Source: Bacillota bacterium (GTDB lineage Bacteria > Bacillota > Clostridia > Lachnospirales > Lachnospiraceae). Taken from it: a stretch of DNA of 64,000 bases. The notes under the pieces were generated by a model. It did no database searches and was not told where the DNA came from. It saw nothing but the letters and a program-made list of their open reading frames with translations. Of the stretch, positions 18,883 to 26,356 are shown in pieces (within the stretch, counting starts at the first letter, position 1; the number at the start of each line of letters is the position of its first letter). The position numbers were made by a program, and so were the translations under genes. The stretch spans positions 103,344 to 167,343 of the forward strand of contig JAEZGK010000077.1 of the NCBI GenBank assembly GCA_023437365.1. Direction: 5' to 3'.

Positions 18883-18926
18883 AGACCTTGAAGTGCTGAT
18901 GATCAGTGCTTTGAGGTCTTTTTTTG
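18883..18926 (+). terminator. Intrinsic terminator after the DUF2935 gene
   Basis: Arms AGACCTTGAAGTGCTGA and TCAGTGCTTTGAGGTCT pair (two G-U pairs) with a very short loop, followed directly by seven T residues. Confidence 0.9.
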
Positions 18927-18951
18927 TCTTATTTGCTTGCACAGCACATCT

Positions 18952-18997
18952 TTGGATGAAAATTGTGAGATTCTGTTGGATGAAAATTGTGAGATTC
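18952..18997. repeat. 22-bp direct repeat, two copies
   Basis: TTGGATGAAAATTGTGAGAT plus TC occurs identically at 18952-18973 and 18976-18997, two bases apart. Its purpose is unknown. Confidence 0.85.
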
Positions 18998-19037
18998 CCT
19001 ATTGACGAAACCTGGCATTTGGAGTATCTTATCAATA

Positions 19038-19131
19038 GAAGATATATCTAAAAGATATATATAAGATATATATAAGATAAATATAAGATAAATATAAGAT
19101 ATATATAAAAGATATATATAAAAGATATATT
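19038..19131. repeat. A/T tandem repeat (AGATAWATATA unit)
   Basis: Eight units of 11-13 bp of the form AGATATATATA or AGATAAATATA, near one helical turn each. No G or C outside the AGA step. The unit number may vary between strains. It lies in the 430-bp gene-free stretch upstream of the membrane ferredoxin gene, which otherwise shows only the 22-bp direct repeat. Confidence 0.85.
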
Positions 19132-19284
19132 GCTGCTATCAATATATTTTGTTTACACAGGAAGATAAGTCGATCAATTTATGCTTCAGCACATTTTCGC
19201 GGATCAGCGTCAGGATGTGGTGTGTATAATCAAGACTTTCACACATAATTTGTGTTAACATAATCTTACAGATTGGAGGTTTAT

Positions 19285-20004
19285 ATGAAAAGACAGAATA
19301 TCAGAAAATTGCTTCTCATTATTTCGATGCTGCTCTTCCCGATTACAATTTATTATCTTTCCCCATATGTTATCATTATGGGAGCTATGGAGGGCATCAT
19401 CAACGGCAGCTTTATCGTATTTATGACGATGCTTTTGGGAGGTATTTTTTTCGGAAGAATCTTCTGTGCTTACCTTTGTCCGGCAGGAGGTATCATGGAA
19501 TGCACGGCACTAATCAATAATAATAATCCGAAGCAAGGCCGGAGGAATTATATTAAGTATGTAATCTGGTCTCTATGGGTCATTGGAGTAATTGTCAGCT
19601 TCCTGTATCGTAAGAAAGAGATCACAGTGAACTTCTTCTACCTGACAGACCACGGAATATCCATTGCAAATATTTACGGATACGTAATCTACTACGGAAT
19701 TATACTGTTATTCTTCCTACCCTCCATCCTCATGGGAAAGCGGGCGATGTGCCATTATATCTGCTGGATGGCTCCCTTTATGATCCTCGGAAGTAAGCTC
19801 GGACAGCTCTTACATATCAGACAGCTCAGGCTGATTTCAGAGAAGGAAGGCTGTACCCAGTGTCATGCCTGTGACAGGAAATGTCCCATGGGTTTGAAGG
19901 TATCTGAGAAGGTTCAAACAGGGAAAATGTATGATACAGAATGTATCCTCTGCGGGGAATGCATTGATACCTGTCCGAAGAAGGTAATAAAATATAAAAT
20001 GTAA
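19285..20004 (+). CDS. Membrane 4Fe-4S protein, NapH/YccM-like
   Basis: 239 aa starting at the ATG five bases after GGAGG. Four or five membrane helices are followed by two ferredoxin clusters near the C-terminus: CTQCHACDRKCP and CILCGECIDTCP, both CxxCxxCxxxCP. Membrane segments carry further cysteine motifs (FCAYLCPAGG and CHYICWMAPF) typical of NapH, CcoG and YccM electron-transfer proteins. It probably passes electrons between membrane carriers and a cytoplasmic partner, but no reductase or periplasmic subunit is adjacent. A PadR regulator follows after 13 nt, suggesting one transcript. Confidence 0.87.
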   Translation: MKRQNIRKLLLIISMLLFPITIYYLSPYVIIMGAMEGIINGSFIVFMTMLLGGIFFGRIFCAYLCPAGGIMECTALINNNNPKQGRRNYIKYVIWSLWVIGVIVSFLYRKKEITVNFFYLTDHGISIANIYGYVIYYGIILLFFLPSILMGKRAMCHYICWMAPFMILGSKLGQLLHIRQLRLISEKEGCTQCHACDRKCPMGLKVSEKVQTGKMYDTECILCGECIDTCPKKVIKYKM

Positions 20005-20017
20005 TGATAGGAGAGTT

Positions 20018-20662
20018 ATGAAAAAGACAAGATTCGTAATCCTCGGTTTACTAAATGAAGAGCCGTTGAGCGGTTATGATATCAAGAAAATTATTGACAT
20101 TCGTATGTCCTTCTTCTGGCAGGAGAGCTACGGACAGATCTATCCCGAGCTTGCTAAGCTTCGGGAGGAGGGACTTGTCGAGCAGATCAGCGGTTCTGCT
20201 GAGGTGGAGAGGAAGCATAATTATGACAATATGCCGGACGGACCCTGGGAAGAAGTGTTAACAGATAGACTTGCGGGGTCAGAGCAAAGCAGTACACCTG
20301 GAAAGGAAAAGAAGGAAAGTGCCAGACCTGAGAAAATCAGGTATCAAATTACTCACCAGGGGCAGGTAGCTCTTAAAAAATGGATGGAGGCAGAGAACGA
20401 GAAGGATACTACCCGCAGTGAATTCCTTCTTAAGATGTACCTAGCAACAGAGGATAACCGGGAGGAGCTGCGCAGACACCTGACAGAATTTTACCGGCAG
20501 GCACAGCAGAAGCATCTGCTGTTCACGATGTTTCAGAAGGAGTTACAGCTGCTAGCCAATGAGCATAATAATCACAGACAGTTACTGAGGGTGCTGGAGC
20601 TGGGACTTCGCCAGGCTAAGCTGTATATGGAGTGGAGTAATGAGATGCTAGAGGAACTATAA
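20018..20662 (+). CDS. PadR-family transcriptional regulator
   Basis: 214 aa. The N-terminal winged helix (KKTRFVILGLLNEEPLSGYDIKK, FFWQESYGQIYPELAKLREEGLVEQ) is diagnostic of PadR/Vir-type regulators. A hydrophilic linker of about 40 residues separates it from a C-terminal helical dimerisation domain (EFLLKMYLATEDNREELRRHL). The linker is longer than in many PadR proteins and rich in Ser, Gly and Lys. It follows the membrane ferredoxin gene closely and may regulate it; no other target is suggested by position. Confidence 0.92.
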   Translation: MKKTRFVILGLLNEEPLSGYDIKKIIDIRMSFFWQESYGQIYPELAKLREEGLVEQISGSAEVERKHNYDNMPDGPWEEVLTDRLAGSEQSSTPGKEKKESARPEKIRYQITHQGQVALKKWMEAENEKDTTRSEFLLKMYLATEDNREELRRHLTEFYRQAQQKHLLFTMFQKELQLLANEHNNHRQLLRVLELGLRQAKLYMEWSNEMLEEL

Positions 20663-20725
20663 TAGCTAAAACAAAAATGTAGGAACTATAATAGCTAAAA
20701 CAAAACTATAATAGCTAAAACAAAA
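20652..20725. repeat. Triplicated 21-25-bp repeat at the end of padR
   Basis: AGGAACTATAATAGCTAAAA plus CAAAA occurs at 20652-20676 and 20681-20705, and its last 21 bases again at 20705-20725. The first copy contains the padR stop codon, so the last codons of padR form the unit that was duplicated downstream. Confidence 0.85.
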
Positions 20726-20730
20726 ACCGC

Positions 20731-20760
20731 TTGACATAATAGAGGATGTTGAATTATATT
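20731..20760 (+). promoter_or_regulatory. Promoter of the T-box leader
   Basis: TTGACA (20731-20736) and a TTATAT/TATATT -10 (20754-20760) are spaced by 17-18 bp, directly after the triplicated repeat and about 20-30 bp before the T-box stem I. Confidence 0.75.
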
Positions 20761-20779
20761 ATATAAATACTATATCAAA

Positions 20780-21053
20780 AAATGTAGTGATGGAGAGGAT
20801 TAGATAAGAGAAGCTTATCAGAGAGAACCATCCGCCGGCTGAAAGGTGGTTCAGAGCAAGCTTATTGAAGGTAGCTCCGGAACAGCAGCTCTGAAGCCAT
20901 AGGGTGAGTAAGAGATGTCGGGTTGTCCCGTTACAGACAAGAGAGCAGACAGTGTTCGAAGCGCTATCATATCCACGGATTCTATTCCTTCCTACTGTCT
21001 GAAACAAAGGTGGTACCACGGTTCTTCGTCCTTTCAGACGAGGAACCTTTTTT
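20780..21053 (+). promoter_or_regulatory. T-box riboswitch leader
   Basis: The core AGGTGGTACCACGG (21008-21021) is the T-box sequence that binds the uncharged tRNA acceptor end. It leads into a terminator whose arms GGTTCTTCGTC (21020-21030) and GACGAGGAACC (21037-21047) are followed by six T residues. Upstream, stem I is visible: GGAG (20792-20795) pairs with CTCC (20875-20878), AACCATC with GGTGGTT forms the distal stem, and AGAGAG the AG-bulge. The specifier side reads TTGAAGGTAGCTCC. After GAA the codon is GGT (Gly, 20870-20872), or GTA (Val, 20871-20873) with a shift of one. The next gene is valS, which favours Val, but it starts over 700 bp further on. Confidence 0.93.
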
Positions 21054-21331
21054 GATTCATTACGGCAAAGTAATATCGTGGCCCCTTTCTAAGCGGGGTT
21101 AGTCAGCAGAGTAAGGAATAATAATGGATATGATTCATAGCATTCCGTACCATAACACCTTAGATAGGTAAATAATAAGGATAATTATATGGAAAGTTAT
21201 AAGTATAATTATTAGAAAAGTCATTCAGAAGAAACAGAGATAGTTCCAGGAAAATTTACTTATATAAGTATATTGAAGTAACGATATATGATGATTCATA
21301 ATACCGTTATCAGTAGAAGCATATAGAAACA
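21054..21331. other. Leader gap between T-box terminator and foldback element
   Basis: No gene, promoter or stable hairpin stands out in this A/T-rich 278 bp. It would be part of the valS transcript after T-box antitermination unless a second promoter lies within it. Confidence 0.4.
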
Positions 21332-21557
21332 GGTACTTTGCTATGGATTATATATTTGTATGACTTGATTGCTTTCTTAGAAACACTTACTAAGTTCATG
21401 GAGCTTTCGTCGGAAAATGTCCATAGAAGGACATTTTAGGAGCTTGTGACACGGAGGTCACATAGCTCCGACCGACAGATTAAGCTACATGAACGAAGTA
21501 AAGTGTTTCTTGAAAGCAATCATCGGAAGGAAAATATATAATCCATAGTAAAGTACC
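21332..21557. repeat. Foldback element with nested hairpins upstream of valS
   Basis: The outer arms run from GGTACTTTGCTATGGATTAT (21332 onward) to its imperfect complement ending AAGTACC at 21557. Over about 57 bp the arms agree except for a short central mismatch block; GATTGCTTTC and AGAAACACTT repeat as complements. Inside lie GTTCATG/CATGAAC (around 21397 and 21495), AAAATGTCC/GGACATTTT (around 21416-21438), and GAGCT-GTGAC/GTCAC-AGCTC. The whole 226 bp can fold as a branched cruciform or RNA. No transposase gene and no clear target-site duplication is present. It may be a MITE-like insertion or a structured leader. Confidence 0.75.
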
Positions 21558-21720
21558 GTTCCTAGACCCGTCCCTAGAACTTCCCTAGAACTTCCCTAGA
21601 ACCGTTCCTAGACCCGTCCCTAGAACTTCCCTGGAACCGTTCCTAGACCCGTCCCTAGAACTTCCCTAGAACCGTTCCTAGACCCGCTCCTAGAATCGTT
21701 CCTAGAACTACACCTAGAAT
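21557..21720. repeat. CTAG-containing 11-12-bp tandem repeat before valS
   Basis: Fourteen units of the form NNNYCCTAGAAC or NNNCCTAGACC, grouped in part into a 35-bp higher-order unit (CGTTCCTAGACC, CGTCCCTAGAA, CTTCCCTAGAAC). Thirteen units carry CTAG and one CTGG. The first unit lies in the extended arm of the foldback element. The array ends 46 bp before the valS start, so it is in the 5' untranslated region. Confidence 0.9.
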
Positions 21721-21766
21721 GTTAATTAAATCATCAAATATACTACACCCCGAAAGGAAGAGAACC

Positions 21767-24430
21767 ATGGAAAGAGAACTGGCGAAAACCTATGATCCCA
21801 AGGATATTGAAGAAAGACTGTATCATAAATGGGAGGAGAAGAAGTATTTTCATGCTGAGGTAGACCGCAGCAAGAAGCCCTTCACAATTGTGATTCCTCC
21901 GCCGAACATCACAGGACAGCTTCATATGGGTCATGCTTTAGATAATACGATGCAGGATATCCTGAGTCGTTTTAAGAGAATGCAGGGCTACAATGCTCTT
22001 TGGCAGCCCGGTACCGATCATGCAAGTATTGCGACCGAGGTCAAGATTATTGAACAGATGCGCAAGGAAGGCATTGCAAATAAAGAAGATATCGGAAGAG
22101 AAGCCTTCCTTGAGCGAGCTTGGAAATGGAAGGAGGAATACGGCGGAAGGATTATCTCTCAGCTGAAGAAATTGGGTTCCTCCTGTGATTGGGACAGAGA
22201 ACGCTTCACGATGGATGAAGGCTGTTCCCATGCGGTTAACGAAGTATTTATTAAGCTTTACAACGAAGGCTATATCTATAAGGGCTCCAGGATCATTAAC
22301 TGGTGTCCGGTATGCCAGACCTCTATCTCAGATGCTGAGGTTGAACATGAGGAGCAAGCCGGACATTTCTGGCATATCAAATATCCGATCGTCGGTGAGG
22401 AAGGCTTTGTAGAGGTCGCAACCACCAGACCTGAGACGATGCTTGGTGATACGGCGGTAGCGGTTCACCCTGAGGATGAGAGATATCAGCATCTGATCGG
22501 TAAGACCGTCCTGCTGCCTTTGATGAACCGCGAAATTCCTGTGGTAGCGGATTATTATGTAGATAAGGATTTTGGTACCGGTGTTGTAAAGATTACACCG
22601 GCACATGACCCCAACGACTTTGAGGTTGGTAAGAGACATAACCTCCCTGAAATCAATGTCATGAATGATGATGCCAGCATTAATAGTAGCGGTGGCAAGT
22701 ATCAGGGCATGGATCGCTATGAAGCCCGTAAAGTGATTGTAAATGAATTGAAGGAGCTTGGACTTCTCGTTAAGGTAGAGGACCATAGCCATAATGTAGG
22801 TACTCATGATCGTTGTCATACCACTGTTGAACCGCTAATCAAGCAGCAATGGTTCGTAAAGATGGATGAACTAATTAAGCCTGCTATCTATAGTGTTAAG
22901 ACAGGAGACATCCAGTTCGTACCCGAGCGCTTTGATAAGATTTATTTTAACTGGGCAGAGAATATCAGAGACTGGTGTATCTCCAGACAGCTCTGGTGGG
23001 GACACAGAATTCCGGCTTATTACTGTGACGGCTGCGGTGAGATCATCGTTGCCAAGGAAGAACCCTCCAGATGTCCGAAGTGCGGCTCCACCCACTTAAG
23101 ACAGGATGAGGACACTCTGGATACCTGGTTCAGCTCCGCTTTATGGCCGTTCTCAACTCTTGGCTGGCCGGAGAAGACAGAGGACCTGGAGTACTTTTAT
23201 CCTACGGATGTACTTGTCACCGGATATGACATTATCTTCTTCTGGGTACTTCGTATGGTATTTTCAGGCTATGCACAGATGGGAAGTAAGCCCTTCAGCA
23301 AGGTATTGATCCATGGTCTGGTTAGGGATTCTCAGGGGCGGAAGATGAGTAAGTCTCTCGGCAACGGTATTGATCCTCTTGAGGTGATTGATAAATATGG
23401 TGCAGACGCACTCCGCTTCTCCCTGATTACCGGCAATGCACCCGGTAATGACATGCGTTTCTATTGGGAGAGGGTGGAAGCTAGCCGCAACTTTGCGAAT
23501 AAGGTATGGAATGCTTCCCGTTTCATTATGATGAATCTGGAAAAAGCAACCATCGGTGAGCAGCTTGATGAGAAGCTGCTGACGATCGCTGATAAATGGA
23601 TCCTTTCCAGAGTAAACACTCTGGTAGCCGAAATTACCGAAGGACTGGAGAACTATGACCTCGGTATCTCTGCCCAGAAGGTAAATGATTTCATCTGGGA
23701 GGAATTCTGTGACTGGTACGTGGAGATGGTAAAGCCCAGGTTATACAGTGAGACTGACGAAACGAAAGCAGCAGCACTCTGGACCTTAAAATATGTACTG
23801 ACAGCCTCCCTGAAGCTGTTGCATCCGTATATGCCCTTTGTTACGGAGGAAATCTTCTGCACTCTGCAGGAAATGTCAGGTCAGAAGGAAGCAGATTCCA
23901 TCATGATCTCCGAATGGCCCGTATACAATCCGAGCTTTGAATATGGGAAGGAAGCAGAAGCAGTAGAGCTGATCAAGGAAGCTGTGAAGGGAATACGTAA
24001 TGTACGCACAGAGATGAATGTTCCACCGAGCAGGAAGTCAACCGTAATTGTAGTATCTGACAGCGAGAAGGTGCGCAATACCTTTACAGACAGTAAGGTA
24101 TTCTTCGCAACCCTAGGCTATGCCAATGAAGTATTGGTGCAATCAGATAAGGCTGGAATTTCGGAGGATGCCGTATCTACAGTAGTACCCGGCGCAGTCA
24201 TTTACATTCCTTTTGCAGACCTGGTGGACATAGATAAGGAAATCGAGCGCTTGACCAAGGAAAAAGAACGTCTGGAGGGAGAATTAAAGCGTGTGACCGG
24301 TATGCTTGCCAACCCGAACTTTGTCAATAAAGCGCCCGAGAGCAAGCTTGCGGAAGAACGTGCAAAGCTTGATAAATATACAGACATGATGATGCAGGTC
24401 AATGATCGTCTCGAGTATTTGAGCAAATAA
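21767..24430 (+). CDS. valS: Valyl-tRNA synthetase
   Basis: 887-aa class I aminoacyl-tRNA synthetase that charges tRNA-Val. Signatures: PPPNITGQLHMGHAL (HIGH motif) near residues 45-59, the editing domain with ATTRPETMLGDTAVAVHP, KMSKSLGNGIDP (KMSKS motif), the anticodon-binding helical domain, and the C-terminal coiled coil (IDKEIERLTKEKERLEGEL) typical of ValRS. The start at 21767 follows AAGGAAGAG; an in-frame ATG at 21719 lies at the edge of the tandem repeat and has no ribosome binding site. Probably controlled by the T-box leader far upstream. Confidence 0.97.
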   Translation: MERELAKTYDPKDIEERLYHKWEEKKYFHAEVDRSKKPFTIVIPPPNITGQLHMGHALDNTMQDILSRFKRMQGYNALWQPGTDHASIATEVKIIEQMRKEGIANKEDIGREAFLERAWKWKEEYGGRIISQLKKLGSSCDWDRERFTMDEGCSHAVNEVFIKLYNEGYIYKGSRIINWCPVCQTSISDAEVEHEEQAGHFWHIKYPIVGEEGFVEVATTRPETMLGDTAVAVHPEDERYQHLIGKTVLLPLMNREIPVVADYYVDKDFGTGVVKITPAHDPNDFEVGKRHNLPEINVMNDDASINSSGGKYQGMDRYEARKVIVNELKELGLLVKVEDHSHNVGTHDRCHTTVEPLIKQQWFVKMDELIKPAIYSVKTGDIQFVPERFDKIYFNWAENIRDWCISRQLWWGHRIPAYYCDGCGEIIVAKEEPSRCPKCGSTHLRQDEDTLDTWFSSALWPFSTLGWPEKTEDLEYFYPTDVLVTGYDIIFFWVLRMVFSGYAQMGSKPFSKVLIHGLVRDSQGRKMSKSLGNGIDPLEVIDKYGADALRFSLITGNAPGNDMRFYWERVEASRNFANKVWNASRFIMMNLEKATIGEQLDEKLLTIADKWILSRVNTLVAEITEGLENYDLGISAQKVNDFIWEEFCDWYVEMVKPRLYSETDETKAAALWTLKYVLTASLKLLHPYMPFVTEEIFCTLQEMSGQKEADSIMISEWPVYNPSFEYGKEAEAVELIKEAVKGIRNVRTEMNVPPSRKSTVIVVSDSEKVRNTFTDSKVFFATLGYANEVLVQSDKAGISEDAVSTVVPGAVIYIPFADLVDIDKEIERLTKEKERLEGELKRVTGMLANPNFVNKAPESKLAEERAKLDKYTDMMMQVNDRLEYLSK

Positions 24431-24454
24431 AAGTTACAAGAAGAGCACTTTTTT
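24429..24454 (+). terminator. Weak terminator-like hairpin after valS
   Basis: AAAAGT pairs with ACTTTT across a 12-nt loop, followed by T residues. The stem is short and the call is tentative. Confidence 0.35.
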
Positions 24455-24530
24455 GTTAAAAACAGCGATCCAATCTGTGTATTAGGAGAATCTACTAGTG
24501 AATTTAGATAGTATATGTGAAAAATAGATA

Positions 24531-24559
24531 TTGACATATGGCTATTTTGTTGCTAGACT
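24531..24559 (+). promoter_or_regulatory. Promoter of the PTS operon
   Basis: TTGACA (24531-24536) and TAGACT (24554-24559) with a 17-bp spacer, about 24 bp before the RAT antiterminator sequence. Confidence 0.65.
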
Positions 24560-24582
24560 GAAAACAGATATTTAATATCGTC

Positions 24583-24652
24583 GGATTGTTACTGGAAAGC
24601 AGGCAAGACCAAATTTTATGGAATACTAGTTCCATAGGGTTTGGTCTTTTTT
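24583..24652 (+). promoter_or_regulatory. RAT antiterminator overlapping a terminator
   Basis: GGATTGTTACTGGAAAGCAG followed by GCAAGACC (24583-24610) matches the ribonucleic antiterminator bound by BglG/LicT-type proteins. Its last six bases, AAGACC, also form the start of a terminator stem: AAGACCAAATTTTATGGAA (24605-24623) pairs with TTCCATAGGGTTTGGTCTT (24630-24648), then a T-run. The two folds exclude each other, the classic BglG switch. It controls the downstream antiterminator gene and PTS genes. Confidence 0.93.
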
Positions 24653-24683
24653 ATTCAGTTCGTATTGTTGAGGTGGACGTAAG

Positions 24684-25529
24684 ATGCAAGTGGAGCGAGT
24701 AATCAATAATAACGTGGTAAGTGCCTTCGATCCCAAGGGTAAGGAAGTAATTGTAATGGGGAAGGGTGTCGGATTTCAGGCAAAGCCGGGAAAAGAAATA
24801 AATCAGACTTTGATTGAGAAGATATTCTACCTGGAGAGCCAGACGGCTGTGAATAAATTCAAGGAGCTGATCGAAAATCTACCGCTGGAGCATATTCAGG
24901 TGTCCAATGAAATCATCACTTATACAGATAAAATATTGAATCGGAAGCTGAATCCGAATATTTATATTACCCTGACTGACCACATCAGTTTTGCTATTGA
25001 ACGTTTTAAACAGGAAATGATTTTTGACAATCCGCTGTTATGGGATGTGCAGAGAATGTACCGTCAGGAATATCTGATCGGAGAATATGCGATCGCGTTA
25101 ATTGAGAAACGCCTGGGATTACGCCTTCCGGTGGATGAGGCGGCTTCCATCGCTCTTCATATCGTTAATGCGGAATATAATACTGTAATGAGCCAGACGA
25201 TGAGCATAACGAAGCTGCTCCCGACAGTCCTTCAGATTGTGAAAGAGGATTTCGGCATTAATTTGGTAGAAGGTTCCCTACAGTTCGAACGCTTGGTCAG
25301 TCATCTGCGGGTTTTGATTCAACGGATATTAAGCAGAGAGCAGTTGGACAATATAGATATGGAGTTCTGTGAGATGGTAAAAAAACTTTATCCTTCCGAA
25401 TTTACCTGCAGCGAGAAGATAGCCGAGTATCTGAAGGAAAGCTTTCAGGAGATCATTGTCACAGAAGAACTGGCGATGCTTACAGTTCAGATCAGGAGAG
25501 TAATTATAGGAACCCATGCAAAGGATTAG
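24684..25529 (+). CDS. BglG/LicT-family transcriptional antiterminator
   Basis: 281 aa with an N-terminal RNA-binding (CAT) domain of about 55 residues (MQVERVINNNVVSAFDPKGKE in essence, ending KIFYLE) and two PTS-regulation domains. PRD1 holds histidines in PLEHIQVSNEI and LTDHISFAIERF; PRD2 holds them in IALHIVNAEY and VSHLRVLI. Phosphorylation by HPr and the EII proteins at these histidines would set activity. It binds the RAT just upstream and so controls its own operon, which continues with EIIA, HPr and EIICB. It could be called LicT- or GlcT-like; the RAT sequence resembles the LicT/SacT class. GAGGTGG precedes the ATG. Confidence 0.93.
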   Translation: MQVERVINNNVVSAFDPKGKEVIVMGKGVGFQAKPGKEINQTLIEKIFYLESQTAVNKFKELIENLPLEHIQVSNEIITYTDKILNRKLNPNIYITLTDHISFAIERFKQEMIFDNPLLWDVQRMYRQEYLIGEYAIALIEKRLGLRLPVDEAASIALHIVNAEYNTVMSQTMSITKLLPTVLQIVKEDFGINLVEGSLQFERLVSHLRVLIQRILSREQLDNIDMEFCEMVKKLYPSEFTCSEKIAEYLKESFQEIIVTEELAMLTVQIRRVIIGTHAKD

Positions 25530-25538
25530 GAGGACAGC

Positions 25539-26015
25539 ATGTTTGGATTAAAGAAGGACAAAAAAATTTTGATCGCTTCTCCAATCGAAGGGGAGGTATT
25601 TTCACTTGACCACGTCAATGACCCGGTGTTTCGGGATAAGATTGTTGGGGATGGAGTTGCAATATTGCCGACTAAAGGAAGAGTCGTAGCACCGGCAGAC
25701 GGTACGGTAGCTATGCTGTTTGAGACAAAGCATGCTGTCAGTATTAAGACAGAGCAGGGTGTTGAGCTGCTGATCCATATCGGTCTTGATACGGTGAATC
25801 TGAAGGGTCAGTTCTTTACTGCCCATGTAAGTACGGGAGATACGGTAAAGGCGGGTAATTTACTGGTGGAGTTTGATATTGCCGGTATCAGAGAAGCAGG
25901 ATATGAGTTGATGACTCCTGTCGTGATCTGTAATATGACAGAATTTGCGGGAATTGTTCCTAATACGGGAATGATGATAAATGAGTTGGAACAACTGATT
26001 ACAGTAAAGAAATAA
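25539..26015 (+). CDS. crr: PTS EIIA component, glucose family
   Basis: 158 aa, the normal length of free EIIA-Glc. The phosphorylated histidine is His80 in LLIHIGLDTVNL, and the second active-site histidine is His65 in ETKHAVSI. It accepts phosphate from HPr and passes it to the EIIB domain of the sugar transporter encoded two genes downstream. It starts 9 nt after the antiterminator gene with an AGGAGG site. In Firmicutes this domain is often fused to EIICB; here it is separate and the downstream EIICB lacks it, so the two are complementary. Confidence 0.94.
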   Translation: MFGLKKDKKILIASPIEGEVFSLDHVNDPVFRDKIVGDGVAILPTKGRVVAPADGTVAMLFETKHAVSIKTEQGVELLIHIGLDTVNLKGQFFTAHVSTGDTVKAGNLLVEFDIAGIREAGYELMTPVVICNMTEFAGIVPNTGMMINELEQLITVKK

Positions 26016-26051
26016 CTTAATATCCTAAGGATGATGAAGGGAGGTAAGTGC

Positions 26052-26309
26052 GTGAAGGAAGTGAAATACATCATTACTGATGAGATTGGAATACACGCAA
26101 GACCGGCCGGACTGCTGGTAAAGGCAGTCAGCCAATATGACTGTAATGTCACGATTAAAAGAGGTGAGCAGGAAGGTAATGCCAAGAGCATTATCAGTAT
26201 CATGACCCTGGGAGTTAAAAAGGGTGATGAGGTTACATTTCTTGTGGACGGCACTGATGAGGCAGAAGCTTCAGAAACACTTCGGGTTTTCTTAAATGAG
26301 AATTTATAA
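26052..26309 (+). CDS. ptsH: HPr-family phosphocarrier protein
   Basis: 85 aa starting at GTG, with GGGAGG seven bases upstream. That start places the catalytic histidine at His15 (GIHARPA) and the HPr-kinase target at Ser46 (NAKSIISIM), the canonical numbering, so the earlier ATG at 26031 is not used. It transfers phosphate from enzyme I to EIIA. Both the catalytic and the regulatory residue are present, so it could also serve carbon catabolite control. Whether this is the cell's main HPr or an operon-specific copy cannot be told; enzyme I (ptsI) is not in the window. Confidence 0.93.
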   Translation: MKEVKYIITDEIGIHARPAGLLVKAVSQYDCNVTIKRGEQEGNAKSIISIMTLGVKKGDEVTFLVDGTDEAEASETLRVFLNENL

Positions 26310-26356
26310 AATAAAGAAACCGCTGTAGAACAGCAAAAAAGGAGGAGAAGAGTTAT

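Noticed and set aside
19038..19131. CRISPR or replication-origin iterons
   Set aside because: Units are contiguous simple A/T sequence without spacers, and no rep or dnaA gene is nearby.
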